Shown here: one piece after another, positions 50,929 through 59,843 of the stretch
How positions within the stretch are numbered: position 1 is the stretch's first letter
How the letters are laid out: each line of letters starts with the position of its first letter
NCBI GenBank assembly: GCA_035297145.1
Contig: DATGZN010000046.1
Coordinates: 1 to 64,000, forward strand
DNA length: 64,000 nt
Source: QHXW01 sp035297145
GTDB taxonomy: Bacteria > Acidobacteriota > Terriglobia > Bryobacterales > Bryobacteraceae
Direction: 5' to 3'
The notes under the pieces: model-generated
Seen by the model: only the letters and a program-made list of their open reading frames with translations
Told to the model about the DNA's origin: nothing
The model's database searches: none
Translations under genes and position numbers: made by a program

Positions 50929-52110
50929 TCAGTCGCCAAGGAACTTGCCAAAGGGACGCAAGCCTTTGACGTTATCGCAAACGGCCTTGATTGCGGCGGT
51001 GAGGGGGATGGCGAGCAGCAGGCCCGCTGCATCCCACAAAAACCCCCAGATCATCAGTGCGACCGTCACGGCGAGCGGGTTCAGATGCACGCGCGAGCCG
51101 ACAATCTTCGGATAGAGCAGGTTCATGGCGATGAGGTGCAGCATCGCGATCAGAAAGAGAATGATGAGGAAGCTGCTCAGAGGGTTTCCACCCGCAATGG
51201 CGACAATCGCCGGCGGGAGCAGCGCCAGCGGCAGGCCCACGTAAGGCACCAGGCTCAGGAAGCCGCTCACCGGGCCGGCCAGGAACGGATAAGGCAGGTG
51301 GATCAAGCGGAAGGCGATTGAGCTCAACACCGCCAGCAGCACACCCAGCAGAAAATTGCCCACCACGAAGCCGCGCACCATGTCGCCGATGCCCCGCAGG
51401 CTCCGCGCGGCCGCCACGCGATCTTCTCCTTCAAAAAACTGGAGAAAGCTGCGGTGCATGTGGTCGCGCCAGCTCAGCATGAAGTAAACGAGGAACGGCA
51501 CAAACGAAGCCATAAGCAGGATCTGGTAGAGCGATCCCATGCGCTCGTAGAGCAGATCGGAGAGCGGCTTCTGCTCTTCGTGGATCCGCACTTCCGGAAT
51601 GACGCCTGGAGGCGGCAGCATGATCACCGACGGCGGGAGTTCCAAGTTGCGCTTGCTTCGCTTGGTTTGCTGCGGCGCAGGCGCCGGCTGTGCTGGCGGC
51701 TTCTTCTGCGGGAAGATCATGCCGTAGGTTTTCGTTTCCAACTCGTCGATCTTGTGCCGCCCGCCATCTATGACGTCCGTGATTCGCTGGCTGAACCTCG
51801 GCAGTTCTTCCCAAAGCCCGGTCATCTGGGTGTATGCGCCCAATCCCATCAAGTAGAGGAGCATCAGACCCGTGCTGCACACCAGAAAACTGGCCACGCT
51901 GCGCGGCAGACGGGCGCGCATCAACAATCCGACGAACGGCTCCAGGATGAAGGCGATGATGACGGCAATGGTAATTGTGATGAAGAAAGCGCGCGCCCAG
52001 TAGAGCAGCGCCACAATCACACCCAGTGCGATAACCGGACTCGCGGAAACGCGCAAATCCACGGATTTGAGCTGCTCCAGTCCCTTCAAAGGTCGTGTGA
52101 GGATTGCCAC
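50929..52110 (-). CDS. AI-2E family transporter (UPF0118)
   Basis: The 393-residue membrane protein has N-terminal spans (VIALGVIVALLYWARAFFIT, VIIAFILEPFVGLLMRARLP), a periplasmic or cytoplasmic loop rich in Pro (QPAPAPQQTKR), and C-terminal spans with GPVSGFLSLVPYVGLPLALL and HLNPLAVTVALMIWGFLWDAAG. This pattern defines the AI-2E/PerM family. Members transport autoinducer-2, sodium or unknown compounds. Start GTG at 52110. The upstream gap to ruvX is about 100 bp and divergent. Confidence 0.9.
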   Translation of the reverse strand: MAILTRPLKGLEQLKSVDLRVSASPVIALGVIVALLYWARAFFITITIAVIIAFILEPFVGLLMRARLPRSVASFLVCSTGLMLLYLMGLGAYTQMTGLWEELPRFSQRITDVIDGGRHKIDELETKTYGMIFPQKKPPAQPAPAPQQTKRSKRNLELPPSVIMLPPPGVIPEVRIHEEQKPLSDLLYERMGSLYQILLMASFVPFLVYFMLSWRDHMHRSFLQFFEGEDRVAAARSLRGIGDMVRGFVVGNFLLGVLLAVLSSIAFRLIHLPYPFLAGPVSGFLSLVPYVGLPLALLPPAIVAIAGGNPLSSFLIILFLIAMLHLIAMNLLYPKIVGSRVHLNPLAVTVALMIWGFLWDAAGLLLAIPLTAAIKAVCDNVKGLRPFGKFLGD

Positions 52111-52210
52111 GGCGAGGACAACTCTTCCTCGAATCTACCATGCTGCCGCCTATAATGAAATCGCAGATGGTGCTCCACCGGAAGGCGGATCCCAGTTCTT
52201 CTCCTGACGC

Positions 52211-52639
52211 ATGACTCATACCGGCCGCATTCTGGCGCTCGACCTCGGAAAAAGGCGTATCGGCCTCGCCATCAGCGATGAGCTGGGCATCACGGCGCAG
52301 GGCCTTGCAACCTTGCAACGCCGCAACAAGCGTTCCGACCTTGCGGCGCTGGGAAGCTTGATCCGGGAGCGCGGCGTCACCCAACTATTGATGGGAAATC
52401 CGTTGCATATGAGCGGAAAAGAGGGCCGGCAATCCGAATGGGTGCAGGAGTTCGCCGGCGCGCTGGAGAAACATACCCGGATCCCCGTTCGGCTTTGGGA
52501 CGAGAGACTGACGACCGTGGAAGCCTCGCGCGTGCTGCGGCAGAGCGGCATCAGCATCGAGAAACGCGCGGCCGCGGTGGACCGGCTGTCCGCCGTCATC
52601 TTGCTGCAAAGTTATCTCGATTCGGGTGTGCAGCAGTGA
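52211..52639 (+). CDS. ruvX: YqgF/RuvX-family Holliday junction resolvase-like nuclease
   Basis: The 142-residue protein has the RNase H-like motif RILALDLGKRRIGLAISDEL, LIRERGVTQLLMGNPLHMSG, RLWDERLTTVEASRVL and AAAVDRLSAVILLQSYLD. YqgF processes pre-16S rRNA in E. coli and may resolve junctions. Its stop overlaps the GTG start of mltG (GTGA), a common pairing in bacteria. Confidence 0.92.
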   Translation: MTHTGRILALDLGKRRIGLAISDELGITAQGLATLQRRNKRSDLAALGSLIRERGVTQLLMGNPLHMSGKEGRQSEWVQEFAGALEKHTRIPVRLWDERLTTVEASRVLRQSGISIEKRAAAVDRLSAVILLQSYLDSGVQQ

Positions 52640-53688
52640 GGTCTTTTCGGCGTTGGGTCGCGATGGCGATCCTGCTTGGCGCCACCGCTGGCTACGCTCT
52701 CTGGGAGCTGAACCGCCCTTACGCCGCCTTTGGCGAGGAGACTTTCATCGACTTCCCCAAAGGCACCAGCACAACCGAAATGGCCCGCCTGCTCGCTCAA
52801 TCCGGCGTCATCGCGCATCCGTGGGCATTCCTGGCCGCCCGCGCGTTCCTGCCACGGCGCAAGCTACAGGCCGGAGAATATCGCTTTGCCCAGCCGGCTT
52901 CCGTACTGGAAGTCTACGATCGCATCGCGCGTGGTGACGTGTTCTACTACGCACTCACGATTCCCGAGGGCCAGAACATGTTCGATATCGGGGCCGCCGC
53001 TGAAAAGCTGAAGGTCTTCAGCGCGGCGGATTTCCTGCGCGTCGCGCGGGATGCTTCCTCCATCCACGATCTCGACCCAGCCGCTCCCACACTCGAAGGC
53101 TACCTTTTCCCCAGCACCTACCATCTCACACGCCATGCCAGCCCGCAGCAACTGTGCCAGATGATGACGACCCAGTTTCGCGAAGTATGGAAGCAACTCG
53201 GAGCTCCCGCGGACGTGCACGGGACGGTAACGCTTGCGGCTCTGGTGGAGCGCGAAGCCCGCGTTCCCGTGGATCGGCCGCTCGTTTCCTCCGTACTTCA
53301 CAATCGTCTCAAAATCGGCATGAAACTCGATTGCGACCCCACGACGATCTATGCGGCACTGCTCGACGGCCGGTATCGCGGGACCATTCATCAGTCCGAT
53401 CTGGCGAGCAGCAGCCCGTACAACACGTACCGGCATGCCGGCCTGCCACCTGGCCCCATTGCCAATCCAGGCCGAGACTCACTCGTCGCCGCCCTCCACC
53501 CCGCCGATACAAAGTATCTTTACTTTGTGTTGCGGCCGGATGGTTCGGGCGCGCATACTTTCTCCAAGAGCATTTCCGAGCACCAGGTCGCCACCGCTCA
53601 ATATCGCCGTGCCAGCCAGCGGGACCAAGTCGAAGAAAGCGCGCCTCGCCGAGCTCATCATCGAAAGAAAGCTCACCCGGATAACTGA
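52636..53688 (+). CDS. mltG: Endolytic murein transglycosylase MltG
   Basis: The 350-residue protein has one N-terminal anchor (WVAMAILLGATAGYALWE) and the YceG/MltG fold: FIDFPKGTSTTEMARLLAQS, LQAGEYRFAQPASVLEVYDR, APTLEGYLFPSTYHLTRHA, the catalytic Glu in LAALVEREARVPVDRPLV, LDCDPTTIYAA and SPYNTYRHAGLPPGPIANPG. It cuts nascent glycan strands at the membrane. The last ~30 residues are basic and non-conserved and overlap the next gene. Start GTG is coupled to ruvX. Confidence 0.92.
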   Translation: MRSFRRWVAMAILLGATAGYALWELNRPYAAFGEETFIDFPKGTSTTEMARLLAQSGVIAHPWAFLAARAFLPRRKLQAGEYRFAQPASVLEVYDRIARGDVFYYALTIPEGQNMFDIGAAAEKLKVFSAADFLRVARDASSIHDLDPAAPTLEGYLFPSTYHLTRHASPQQLCQMMTTQFREVWKQLGAPADVHGTVTLAALVEREARVPVDRPLVSSVLHNRLKIGMKLDCDPTTIYAALLDGRYRGTIHQSDLASSSPYNTYRHAGLPPGPIANPGRDSLVAALHPADTKYLYFVLRPDGSGAHTFSKSISEHQVATAQYRRASQRDQVEESAPRRAHHRKKAHPDN

Positions 53689-54079
53689 GCGCGATTGGCG
53701 GGAACTCCTGGGCGCGCTGGCGCCGGTTTCTGAGAGCTACCTGCGCCACCTGCTGGCGGAAACCGGCATTCCAGTCGAACAGCCTTTCGGCGGCGTGCGG
53801 CAAAAGACGTTCGATGAGCTGGAACAGTCGCTTCTCGAAATGGAACAGGTCTACACACGGGCCAAGCAGATCGGTGACCGCTCTCGCGCCCAGTTATGCC
53901 GCAATGTGGTGATTCAAGCCAAGGACCACGCACGCCTGGCGGCCCGCAGTTCCAAAATCACGCCGGAAAAGAAGACGATGAAAGAGGAGATGGTCCAGTG
54001 GCTGCTGGTTTGGCTGGAGAACCCCGGAGTTTTTCCCGCGTGGGTCAAACTCCGGAGACTGAAACTGGAAGGAAGCTAG
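53609..54079 (+). CDS. Unrecognised 156-residue protein overlapping mltG by 80 bases
   Basis: No family is recognised. The frame continues from GTG 53609 as PASGTKSKKARLAELIIERK, then ITERDWRELLGALAPVSESY, LRHLLAETGIPVEQPFGGVR, and ends ENPGVFPAWVKLRRLKLEGS; soluble, mainly helical. Lys/Arg-rich near the start. The GTG was chosen as the first sensible start; no Shine-Dalgarno. The overlap could mean the mltG stop is displaced or the real start is later. It ends 4 bp into the convergent thioredoxin gene. Confidence 0.6.
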   Translation: MPASGTKSKKARLAELIIERKLTRITERDWRELLGALAPVSESYLRHLLAETGIPVEQPFGGVRQKTFDELEQSLLEMEQVYTRAKQIGDRSRAQLCRNVVIQAKDHARLAARSSKITPEKKTMKEEMVQWLLVWLENPGVFPAWVKLRRLKLEGS

Positions 54080-54405
54080 ACATGCGGGTCCAGCATTTTC
54101 TGGAGTTCCGACTTGCCCACGGCGCCCACCCGCTGCTCAACCACCTTGCCGCCCTTGAATAGCAGCAGCGTGGGAATCCCGCGGATGTTGTAGCGCATGG
54201 CCGTTTGGCCGTTGTCGTCTACGTTCAGTTTGCCTACTTTTGCCTTCCCGTCGTATTCCGACGCGATCGTGTCGATGGTCGGCCCCATTTGCCGACATGG
54301 ACCGCACCACTCAGCCCAGAAATCCACCAGCACCGGCTGCTGCGAGTTGATCACGTCGGTATCGAATGCCCCGTCCGTAAAAGTCAGGACTTTATCCCCT
54401 GCCAT
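54076..54405 (-). CDS. trxA: Thioredoxin
   Basis: The 109-residue protein is a canonical thioredoxin: PVLVDFWAEWCGPCRQMGPT with the redox pair, KLNVDDNGQTAMRYNIRGIP containing the cis-Pro, and TLLLFKGGKVVEQRVGA. Cytosolic, no signal peptide. GGAGG precedes the ATG. It lies 15 bp downstream of the glycogen synthase gene and may share its transcript. Confidence 0.96.
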   Translation of the reverse strand: MAGDKVLTFTDGAFDTDVINSQQPVLVDFWAEWCGPCRQMGPTIDTIASEYDGKAKVGKLNVDDNGQTAMRYNIRGIPTLLLFKGGKVVEQRVGAVGKSELQKMLDPHV

Positions 54406-54420
54406 CTCTATCCTCCAGTA

Positions 54421-55881
54421 TTATTGGATCTTATTTCCCGCCAAAGGATGCAACGCGTTCTTGCTGCCATCCAATAGCTTGCGATACAAGGCGGCATACT
54501 CCGCCGCCGAGGCCCGCCAGGAAAAATCTTTCTGCATACCACGCCGCATCATAGCTTCCCAGACCGGCCGTTTCTCAAAAGCCGCGGAAGCCTCCCGGAT
54601 GGCTGCCAGTAGGACCGGAGCCGAATACTCCCGGAACTTGAAACCGGTCCCTTCGTCGATAGTATCATCAAGCCCCCCGGTGGCGCGAACCACCGGTATG
54701 GTGCCATACCGCAGACTGTACATCTGGTTCAGGCCGCTTGGCTCGTACCGGCTGGGCATGAGAAACATATCGGCGCCGGCCTCGATCTTGTGCGCCAGGG
54801 CCTCGTCGTACCCGATTTCCACTGCGATATGGTCCGGATGAGCCGCTGCCACCTCGCGCAGCTTGGCTTCGTACGGGGCGTCCCCCGCCCCCAATGCAAC
54901 CAGATTGAGGCCGTCCGCTGCTAGCTGCGGGGCGGCTTCGAGAATCAGGTCTGTGCCTTTCTGCGTGGCCAGACGCGACACCATTCCCAGAAGCGGCCGT
55001 TCCAAAGCGGCTTCGGGAAAACCGAATTCGCGCAGCAGGTCCCGCTTGCACTCGCGTTTGCCGCTCAAATCCTCGGCCGAGTAGTGGGCGAAGAGGTGGG
55101 AATCCGTAGCCGGGTTCCAATCGCGGTAATCGACGCCGTTCAGGATGCCGTAGAGGTCGGCGCCGCGGGCCCGCAGGACGCCGTCCAACCCGAAGCCATA
55201 CTCGTCGGTCTGGATTTCGGCAGCGTAGCCCTTACTGACCGTGCTCAAGGCGTCACTGAAAATGAGGCCGCCTTTCAGCAAGTTCAACTTTCCGTAGAAC
55301 TCCAGGCCGTCGGTGCTAAACAACTGCCGGTCCAGGCCGATCCGCGGCAGCACGCTCGGTGGAAACAAGCCCTGGTAGCCCAGATTGTGGATGGTGAGCA
55401 ACGTTTTCATCCCGAGGAAAGTCGGGTCGTAATTGAAGACGTTGCGCAGATAAACGGGAGCCAACGCGGTCTGCCAGTCATGGCAATGCAAGATTTGCGG
55501 GCGAAACACGCGGCGGGCTACGGCCAGGGCCGCGCGCGACAGGACAGCAAAGCGCACGGCGTTGTCGGGGTAGTCGCCAGAGGCATCGCCATAGAGCCCA
55601 TCGCGATCATAGAGCGCCGGCGCTTCCAGGAAATAGAACGTGGTACCGGCATCAGCCTGGTACAGGCTGGTCTCGTAGACAGTGGCGCCCAGCCAGATGG
55701 GCAAGGAGTCGTATACGCGCCGGGCCGAGGTCAACTCGATGCGCCGGTACCGCGGCATCAGCACGGCTACCTCGCACCCGGAATCGCGCAAGGCCGCGGG
55801 CAGAGCGCCCACTACGTCGGCAAGACCGCCCGTCTTGGCAAACGGCGCGGCTTCGGAGGCGACCATGAGGACTTTGATCAT
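54421..55881 (-). CDS. glgA: Glycogen synthase (ADP-glucose type)
   Basis: The 486-residue GT5 enzyme has VLMVASEAAPFAKTGGLADV with the KTGGL ADP-glucose motif, HCHDWQTALAPVYL, LTIHNLGYQGLFPP, PLLGMVSRLATQKGTDLI and MPSRYEPSGLNQMYSLRYGT followed by PVVRATGGLDDT. It elongates alpha-1,4-glucan from ADP-glucose. Length is normal. No other glycogen gene is adjacent. Confidence 0.95.
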   Translation of the reverse strand: MIKVLMVASEAAPFAKTGGLADVVGALPAALRDSGCEVAVLMPRYRRIELTSARRVYDSLPIWLGATVYETSLYQADAGTTFYFLEAPALYDRDGLYGDASGDYPDNAVRFAVLSRAALAVARRVFRPQILHCHDWQTALAPVYLRNVFNYDPTFLGMKTLLTIHNLGYQGLFPPSVLPRIGLDRQLFSTDGLEFYGKLNLLKGGLIFSDALSTVSKGYAAEIQTDEYGFGLDGVLRARGADLYGILNGVDYRDWNPATDSHLFAHYSAEDLSGKRECKRDLLREFGFPEAALERPLLGMVSRLATQKGTDLILEAAPQLAADGLNLVALGAGDAPYEAKLREVAAAHPDHIAVEIGYDEALAHKIEAGADMFLMPSRYEPSGLNQMYSLRYGTIPVVRATGGLDDTIDEGTGFKFREYSAPVLLAAIREASAAFEKRPVWEAMMRRGMQKDFSWRASAAEYAALYRKLLDGSKNALHPLAGNKIQ

Positions 55882-55933
55882 GCGAAAAGGCGAGAATACT
55901 AATTATTGCAGTTTAAGCCCGGCGCGAGGATAC

Positions 55934-55950
55934 TTAGCGCTTTTCGCTAA
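55934..55950. promoter_or_regulatory. Inverted repeat upstream of hicB-like gene
   Basis: TTAGCG-CTTTT-CGCTAA is a perfect 6-bp inverted repeat ending 24 bp before the HicB start. It could be an autoregulatory operator or a small hairpin. No T-run suits termination of glgA, which runs the other way. Confidence 0.4.
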
Positions 55951-55974
55951 AATGTATCTGTCGGGACAGCGTCA

Positions 55975-56202
55975 ATGGCAGTGCGTTTCATTCTGACTGA
56001 CTACGTGGACCAGGGCATGGCAGAGGCCAGTTATGACAAGCTGGAGGACAATAGTTATTCCGGCCGGGTGCCATCTTGCCCCGGCGTCCTAGCGTTGGCT
56101 CCCAGTTTGCGTGCTTGTGAAGAAGAGTTACGCTCCACCCTCGAAGATTGGATTCTCTTAAGTCTCAAGCTGAGGCATCGTTTGCCCGTTCTGGGAACCT
56201 AA
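55975..56202 (+). CDS. HicB-like antitoxin, no HicA partner found
   Basis: The 75-residue protein has the HicB partial RNase H-like fold: SYSGRVPSCPGVLALAPSLR followed by ACEEELRSTLEDWILLSLKL and RHRLPVLGT. The VPSCPGV...ALR-ACEEELR pattern is typical of HicB. HicA (about 60 residues, GSHxxY) is normally adjacent, but neither flank (glgA upstream; 98 bp then speA downstream) encodes one. So it is an orphan antitoxin or a small regulator. Confidence 0.7.
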   Translation: MAVRFILTDYVDQGMAEASYDKLEDNSYSGRVPSCPGVLALAPSLRACEEELRSTLEDWILLSLKLRHRLPVLGT

Positions 56203-56300
56203 CAACCGCTTGCTTTGCGCGCGGCTCAGCAAAGCGGCTGCGTGTTTGATAATTGCTGGTATGAGCCGCGACCACGGGGAGCGTTCCTGGGAATCGCGTC

Positions 56301-58232
56301 TCAGTTCTCCAGGTACGTATACCCGTGCAACCCCTCTTCGTAAAACCGCAGCAGCTTGCCGGATTCTTCGTAACTCATGCGGCTCTCACGGACCGCGGTC
56401 TCAACGTCCTTGCGCATTTCGGCGATCAGCGAATCGGCATTGAATTGCACATACTTCAGTACTTCACGAACCGTATCCCCCTTGATGACGGCATCGAGGA
56501 TGACATCGCCTGCCGGGCTCAGCTTGACGTGTACGGCGTTGGTATCGCCGAACAGGTTGTGCAAGTCACCGAGTATCTCCTGGTAGGCGCCTAACAAGAA
56601 CGCGCCCAGATAGTAGTCCTGCCCGTTGAACGGATGCAGCGGCAGAGTACGCTTCACGTCGCGGCGGTCAATGAATTGATCCACTTTGCCGTCCGAATCG
56701 CAAGTGATGTCGCCCAACACCGCGTACTGCGTGGGACGCTCATCCAGCCGGTGGATCGGCATGATCGGGAACAACTGCTTGATGGCCCAACTATCCGGCA
56801 TGCTCTGGAAGAGCGAGAAATTGCAGAAGTACGTGTCCGCCAGCATGGCGTCCAGGCCTTCGAATTCTTCCGGAAAATCATCCAGGTCGCGCGCCATCTT
56901 CTGAATGCGCCGGCAAATGGACCAGAAGAGGTTTTCCGCCAGGCAGCGCTGTTCGAGCGGAAGATAGCCCAAGCTGAATAGGTTGAGCGCCTGGTCGAGC
57001 GCTTGCTGCGCGTCGTGATAGCTTTCAAGCACGTTTTTGGCGCTCAGCGAGCGGTTGGTTTCCTGCAAATCGATCAGTGGCTGTTCCGGTTCCGTGGGCA
57101 GTTCGCCCACTTGGTCGTCACCATAGCCCGCCACGCCCAGAACATTGAACACGAGTGCGCTGTGATACGCCGTAATGGCGCGGCCGCTCTCGCTCACGAT
57201 GGTTGGATGCGGCACGCCGGCCTCGTCGCACACGTTTTGGATGTGGTAAACCACGTCGGCGGCGTATTCCTGCAACGTATAGTTGACGCTCGACTCGAAG
57301 TCGGTCTGCGATCCGTCGTAGTCGATGCCGAGGCCGCCCCCGACATCCAGATAGCGAAGCCCCGCGCCGGCCTTCGCGAGGTCGGCGTACATGCGCGCAG
57401 CTTCGTTGACCGCGGCCTTCAAGTGGCGGATGTTCGTGATCTGGCTGCCCAGATGGAAGTGGAGCAGGTGGAGGCAATCGGCCAGCCCGCGCAGTTTTAG
57501 TTCTTCCAGCGCCCGCACCGCTTCGCTGGTGGTCAAGCCGAATTTGGAGCGGTAGCCCGCCGACGATTTCCAGCGCCCCGCACCACGGCTGGCAAGCTTG
57601 ACGCGCAGGCCAATGGTTGGCCGCACCCCCACGCGCTCGGAGCAGCGCGCGATCAGGTCCAGCTCGGTGTACTTCTCGATCACAGGGATGATGTGCCGGC
57701 CCACTTTCTGGGCCAGCATCGCCATCTCGATGTATTCTTCGTCCTTAAAGCCGTTGCAGATGATGGGCGTGTCGTTATTGGCGAGTGCCATTACGGCCAG
57801 CAACTCGGGTTTGGAGCCAACTTCCAGGCCAAAATGATAGGGCCGGCCGTACTCCATCACCTCCTCCACCACCTGCCTCTGCTGATTCACCTTGATCGGG
57901 TAGACGCAGAAGTAGCCGCCCTGGTACTTATGCTCAGAAATGGCGCTTTGGAATGCCGAGTGGATTTCCCCCAGCCGGTGTTTCAAAATGTCGGCGAAGC
58001 GGATCAGGATCGGCAACGAAATGCCCCGCAGTACCAGCGTGTCGACGAGTTCCTTGAGGTCAATTGCGCGCGCCGGGTCCTTCTCCGGGTGAACCAGAAT
58101 GTGGCCGTTGGGAGCCACGGAAAAGTAGCCCTTCCCCCAGCTCGCCACGTCATAAAGGTCGCCGGCATCCTGCGTGGACCAGCGCTCCGTAGGCTCCAGA
58201 ATCGCCGATCCTTTGCGGCCGTTTCTCTCCAA
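56301..58232 (-). CDS. speA: Biosynthetic arginine decarboxylase
   Basis: The 643-residue PLP enzyme converts arginine to agmatine for polyamine synthesis. Motifs: GGYFCVYPIKVNQQRQVVEE with PLP Lys114, HFHLGSQITNIRHLK, LRYLDVGGGLGIDYDGS, and the C-terminal block with FSLFQSMPDSWAIKQLFPIM. This is the SpeA/fold III type. The start is TTG at 58232 with GGGGG upstream; an internal Met cannot be excluded. Length fits. Confidence 0.94.
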   Translation of the reverse strand: MERNGRKGSAILEPTERWSTQDAGDLYDVASWGKGYFSVAPNGHILVHPEKDPARAIDLKELVDTLVLRGISLPILIRFADILKHRLGEIHSAFQSAISEHKYQGGYFCVYPIKVNQQRQVVEEVMEYGRPYHFGLEVGSKPELLAVMALANNDTPIICNGFKDEEYIEMAMLAQKVGRHIIPVIEKYTELDLIARCSERVGVRPTIGLRVKLASRGAGRWKSSAGYRSKFGLTTSEAVRALEELKLRGLADCLHLLHFHLGSQITNIRHLKAAVNEAARMYADLAKAGAGLRYLDVGGGLGIDYDGSQTDFESSVNYTLQEYAADVVYHIQNVCDEAGVPHPTIVSESGRAITAYHSALVFNVLGVAGYGDDQVGELPTEPEQPLIDLQETNRSLSAKNVLESYHDAQQALDQALNLFSLGYLPLEQRCLAENLFWSICRRIQKMARDLDDFPEEFEGLDAMLADTYFCNFSLFQSMPDSWAIKQLFPIMPIHRLDERPTQYAVLGDITCDSDGKVDQFIDRRDVKRTLPLHPFNGQDYYLGAFLLGAYQEILGDLHNLFGDTNAVHVKLSPAGDVILDAVIKGDTVREVLKYVQFNADSLIAEMRKDVETAVRESRMSYEESGKLLRFYEEGLHGYTYLEN

Positions 58233-58414
58233 CTTTACCCCCCGAAAATCTCAGTGTCCTTCGAAACGGGGCTCAGGGCAAGTAATTTCTGGGCTGTTTC
58301 AGCGGAAAAGACTCCCAGATGCTGCCGGGGGGTTGTTACAGATCCGATACAGATGACGAACCGGCCACAGCCAGGTGCCAAAACGGGTATTTCACTTACA
58401 CAAGCCACATGTCG

Positions 58415-58882
58415 CTAGGTGCCCCGCTTCTGAGCCGCTTTGCGGAGGGCAGCCACATCGGCAATATCCTGCGGTCTTCCCGCCGCTAGCTTCGCTGTGA
58501 CCAGATCCTCTAGAGAAATGAAAGGTGCTCTAAGGCCGCTTGTGGGATCAATGACGGCCTCCACCCTGTTTTCCCATGCCCGGTCGAAATCAACGCCGGC
58601 GATTTCGGGCAGAATATCCACCACAATCGGAGCGCGCCCCATGCGGAAAAACTTATCGCGCTGGATGAAATCCTCGGCTGTGACTTCCGCTAGCGGAGCG
58701 CCAAACTTGACCAGTGCAGTATACAGAGCCTTGCTGTTCTCAGGTTCGGGCCTAATGAGGAGATCAATATCTTTGGTTGCCCGCGGCTGTGCGTGAAGGG
58801 AAACTGCATAGCCTCCAACGATCAGATATTTAACTTTCTGGGCGTTGAAGATGGACAAGAGTTCTTTGAAGTCGTCGAACAT
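58415..58882 (-). CDS. DUF6036-type nucleotidyltransferase, possible toxin-like partner
   Basis: The 155-residue protein has a minimal nucleotidyltransferase core: VKYLIVGGYAVSLHAQPRAT followed by KDIDLLIRP (GG, DxD-type), then FFRMGRAPIVVDILPEIAGV with a further acid, and FISLEDLVTAKLAAGRPQDI near the end. This resembles AbiEii/MNT-like NTases. It begins 53 bp inside the small upstream ORF, implying a tightly coupled pair. Such pairs often act as toxin-antitoxin or defence modules, but that is an analogy. Confidence 0.78.
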   Translation of the reverse strand: MFDDFKELLSIFNAQKVKYLIVGGYAVSLHAQPRATKDIDLLIRPEPENSKALYTALVKFGAPLAEVTAEDFIQRDKFFRMGRAPIVVDILPEIAGVDFDRAWENRVEAVIDPTSGLRAPFISLEDLVTAKLAAGRPQDIADVAALRKAAQKRGT

Positions 58883-59030
58883 CCGCCGTTGGTTCCTTCA
58901 TCCGGTAAGTCGCAAGAGAGAGCTCTGCAACCGCATTCATGCGGGCATGCGCGGGCATTTCCTGCCAGTCCCGGTATTCCTCCGCCTTCAAAGCGTCGAG
59001 GCTGGCGAAGGTGCGTATCACTTTGTCCAT
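58830..59030 (-). CDS. Small partner of the nucleotidyltransferase
   Basis: The 66-residue protein reads MDKVIRTFASLDALKAEEYR then DWQEMPAHARMNAVAELSLA and ends RTLVHLQRPES. The pattern of FxS followed by a helix with MxxxxRMxxxxELSLxxY resembles the small genes that precede DUF6036 NTases. The ATG at 59030 is used; a longer frame from 59150 lacks support. The overlap with the NTase is 53 bases. Confidence 0.6.
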   Translation of the reverse strand: MDKVIRTFASLDALKAEEYRDWQEMPAHARMNAVAELSLATYRMKEPTADVRRLQRTLVHLQRPES

Positions 59031-59195
59031 GCGTCCGCTTTGTACCACGCCGCCGTCACGCCTCGCAACATCTGCCCGGTGCCCGAGAAGGTTCAAGTCC
59101 GGTGGCAGCCACGGCGTTGGCGGCTTTAGTGGGAATTCTCCCGCTTGCATCCCCTTTCCCGCCGCCGCACAATAAGCCTAGAGGAGGGTCGTGCG

Positions 59196-59843
59196 ATGCA
59201 AGACCTCCCATTCCGCGACCGCGTGCAAGCGGGCCAATTCCTCTCGCGAAAACTAAAGGCTTACGCAGATCGAACCGATGTGATCGTTCTGGCACTGCCT
59301 CGCGGCGGCGTGCCGGTGGCGCTGGAGGTCGCGCGCTTACTTCATGCGCCTCTGGACGTGTTTCTGGTGCGTAAGCTCGGCACGCCCGGGCAGGAAGAAC
59401 TGGCCATGGGCGCCATCGCTTCGGGCGGCATACGCGTGCTCAATGATGAGGTTGTGCAGTCTCTGCACGTGCCGGAGCGTGTGATCGACTCGGTTACCGC
59501 CAGGGAATTGCGTGAGTTGGCGCGGCGCGAGCGTTTGTACCGGGAGGGACGTCCGCCGCTGGATGTCACTGACCGCACGGTGATCCTGGTGGACGATGGC
59601 CTCGCGACTGGGTCTACGATGCGTGCCGCCGTTGCGGCTTTACGGCCGGCGAAGCCAAAGCGAATCGTCGTCGCCGTTCCCCTCGCAGCCGCGCCCACAT
59701 GCCGGGACCTGCGCGGAGAAGTTGATGAACTAGTCTGCCTTCAGACGCCCGAGCCCTTTTACTCCGTCGGCTTCTGGTACGAGGATTTCTCGCAGACGAG
59801 CGACGACGACATTCGCGAGATGCTGGAACTCGAGAAGGTGTGA
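59196..59843 (+). CDS. Phosphoribosyltransferase-family protein
   Basis: The 215-residue protein has VIVLALPRGGVPVALEVARL and the PRPP loop VILVDDGLATGSTMRAAVAA, which define COG1926-type phosphoribosyltransferases of unknown substrate. GAGGAGG lies 8 bp before the ATG at 59196, which supports this start over one 17 codons earlier. Its stop overlaps the GTG of the hydrolase gene (GTGA). The two genes are often neighbours or fused in other genomes. Confidence 0.87.
   Translation: MQDLPFRDRVQAGQFLSRKLKAYADRTDVIVLALPRGGVPVALEVARLLHAPLDVFLVRKLGTPGQEELAMGAIASGGIRVLNDEVVQSLHVPERVIDSVTARELRELARRERLYREGRPPLDVTDRTVILVDDGLATGSTMRAAVAALRPAKPKRIVVAVPLAAAPTCRDLRGEVDELVCLQTPEPFYSVGFWYEDFSQTSDDDIREMLELEKV

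Noticed and set aside
56208..56232. GCTTTGC...GCAAAGC stem after hicB as terminator
   Set aside because: Seven-base stem with a ten-base loop but no T-run on either strand.
59080..59110. GGTTCAAGTCC, a tRNA T-loop-like string
   Set aside because: The flanking bases GAAGG and CCGGT do not pair as a T-stem and no acceptor or anticodon arm can be drawn.
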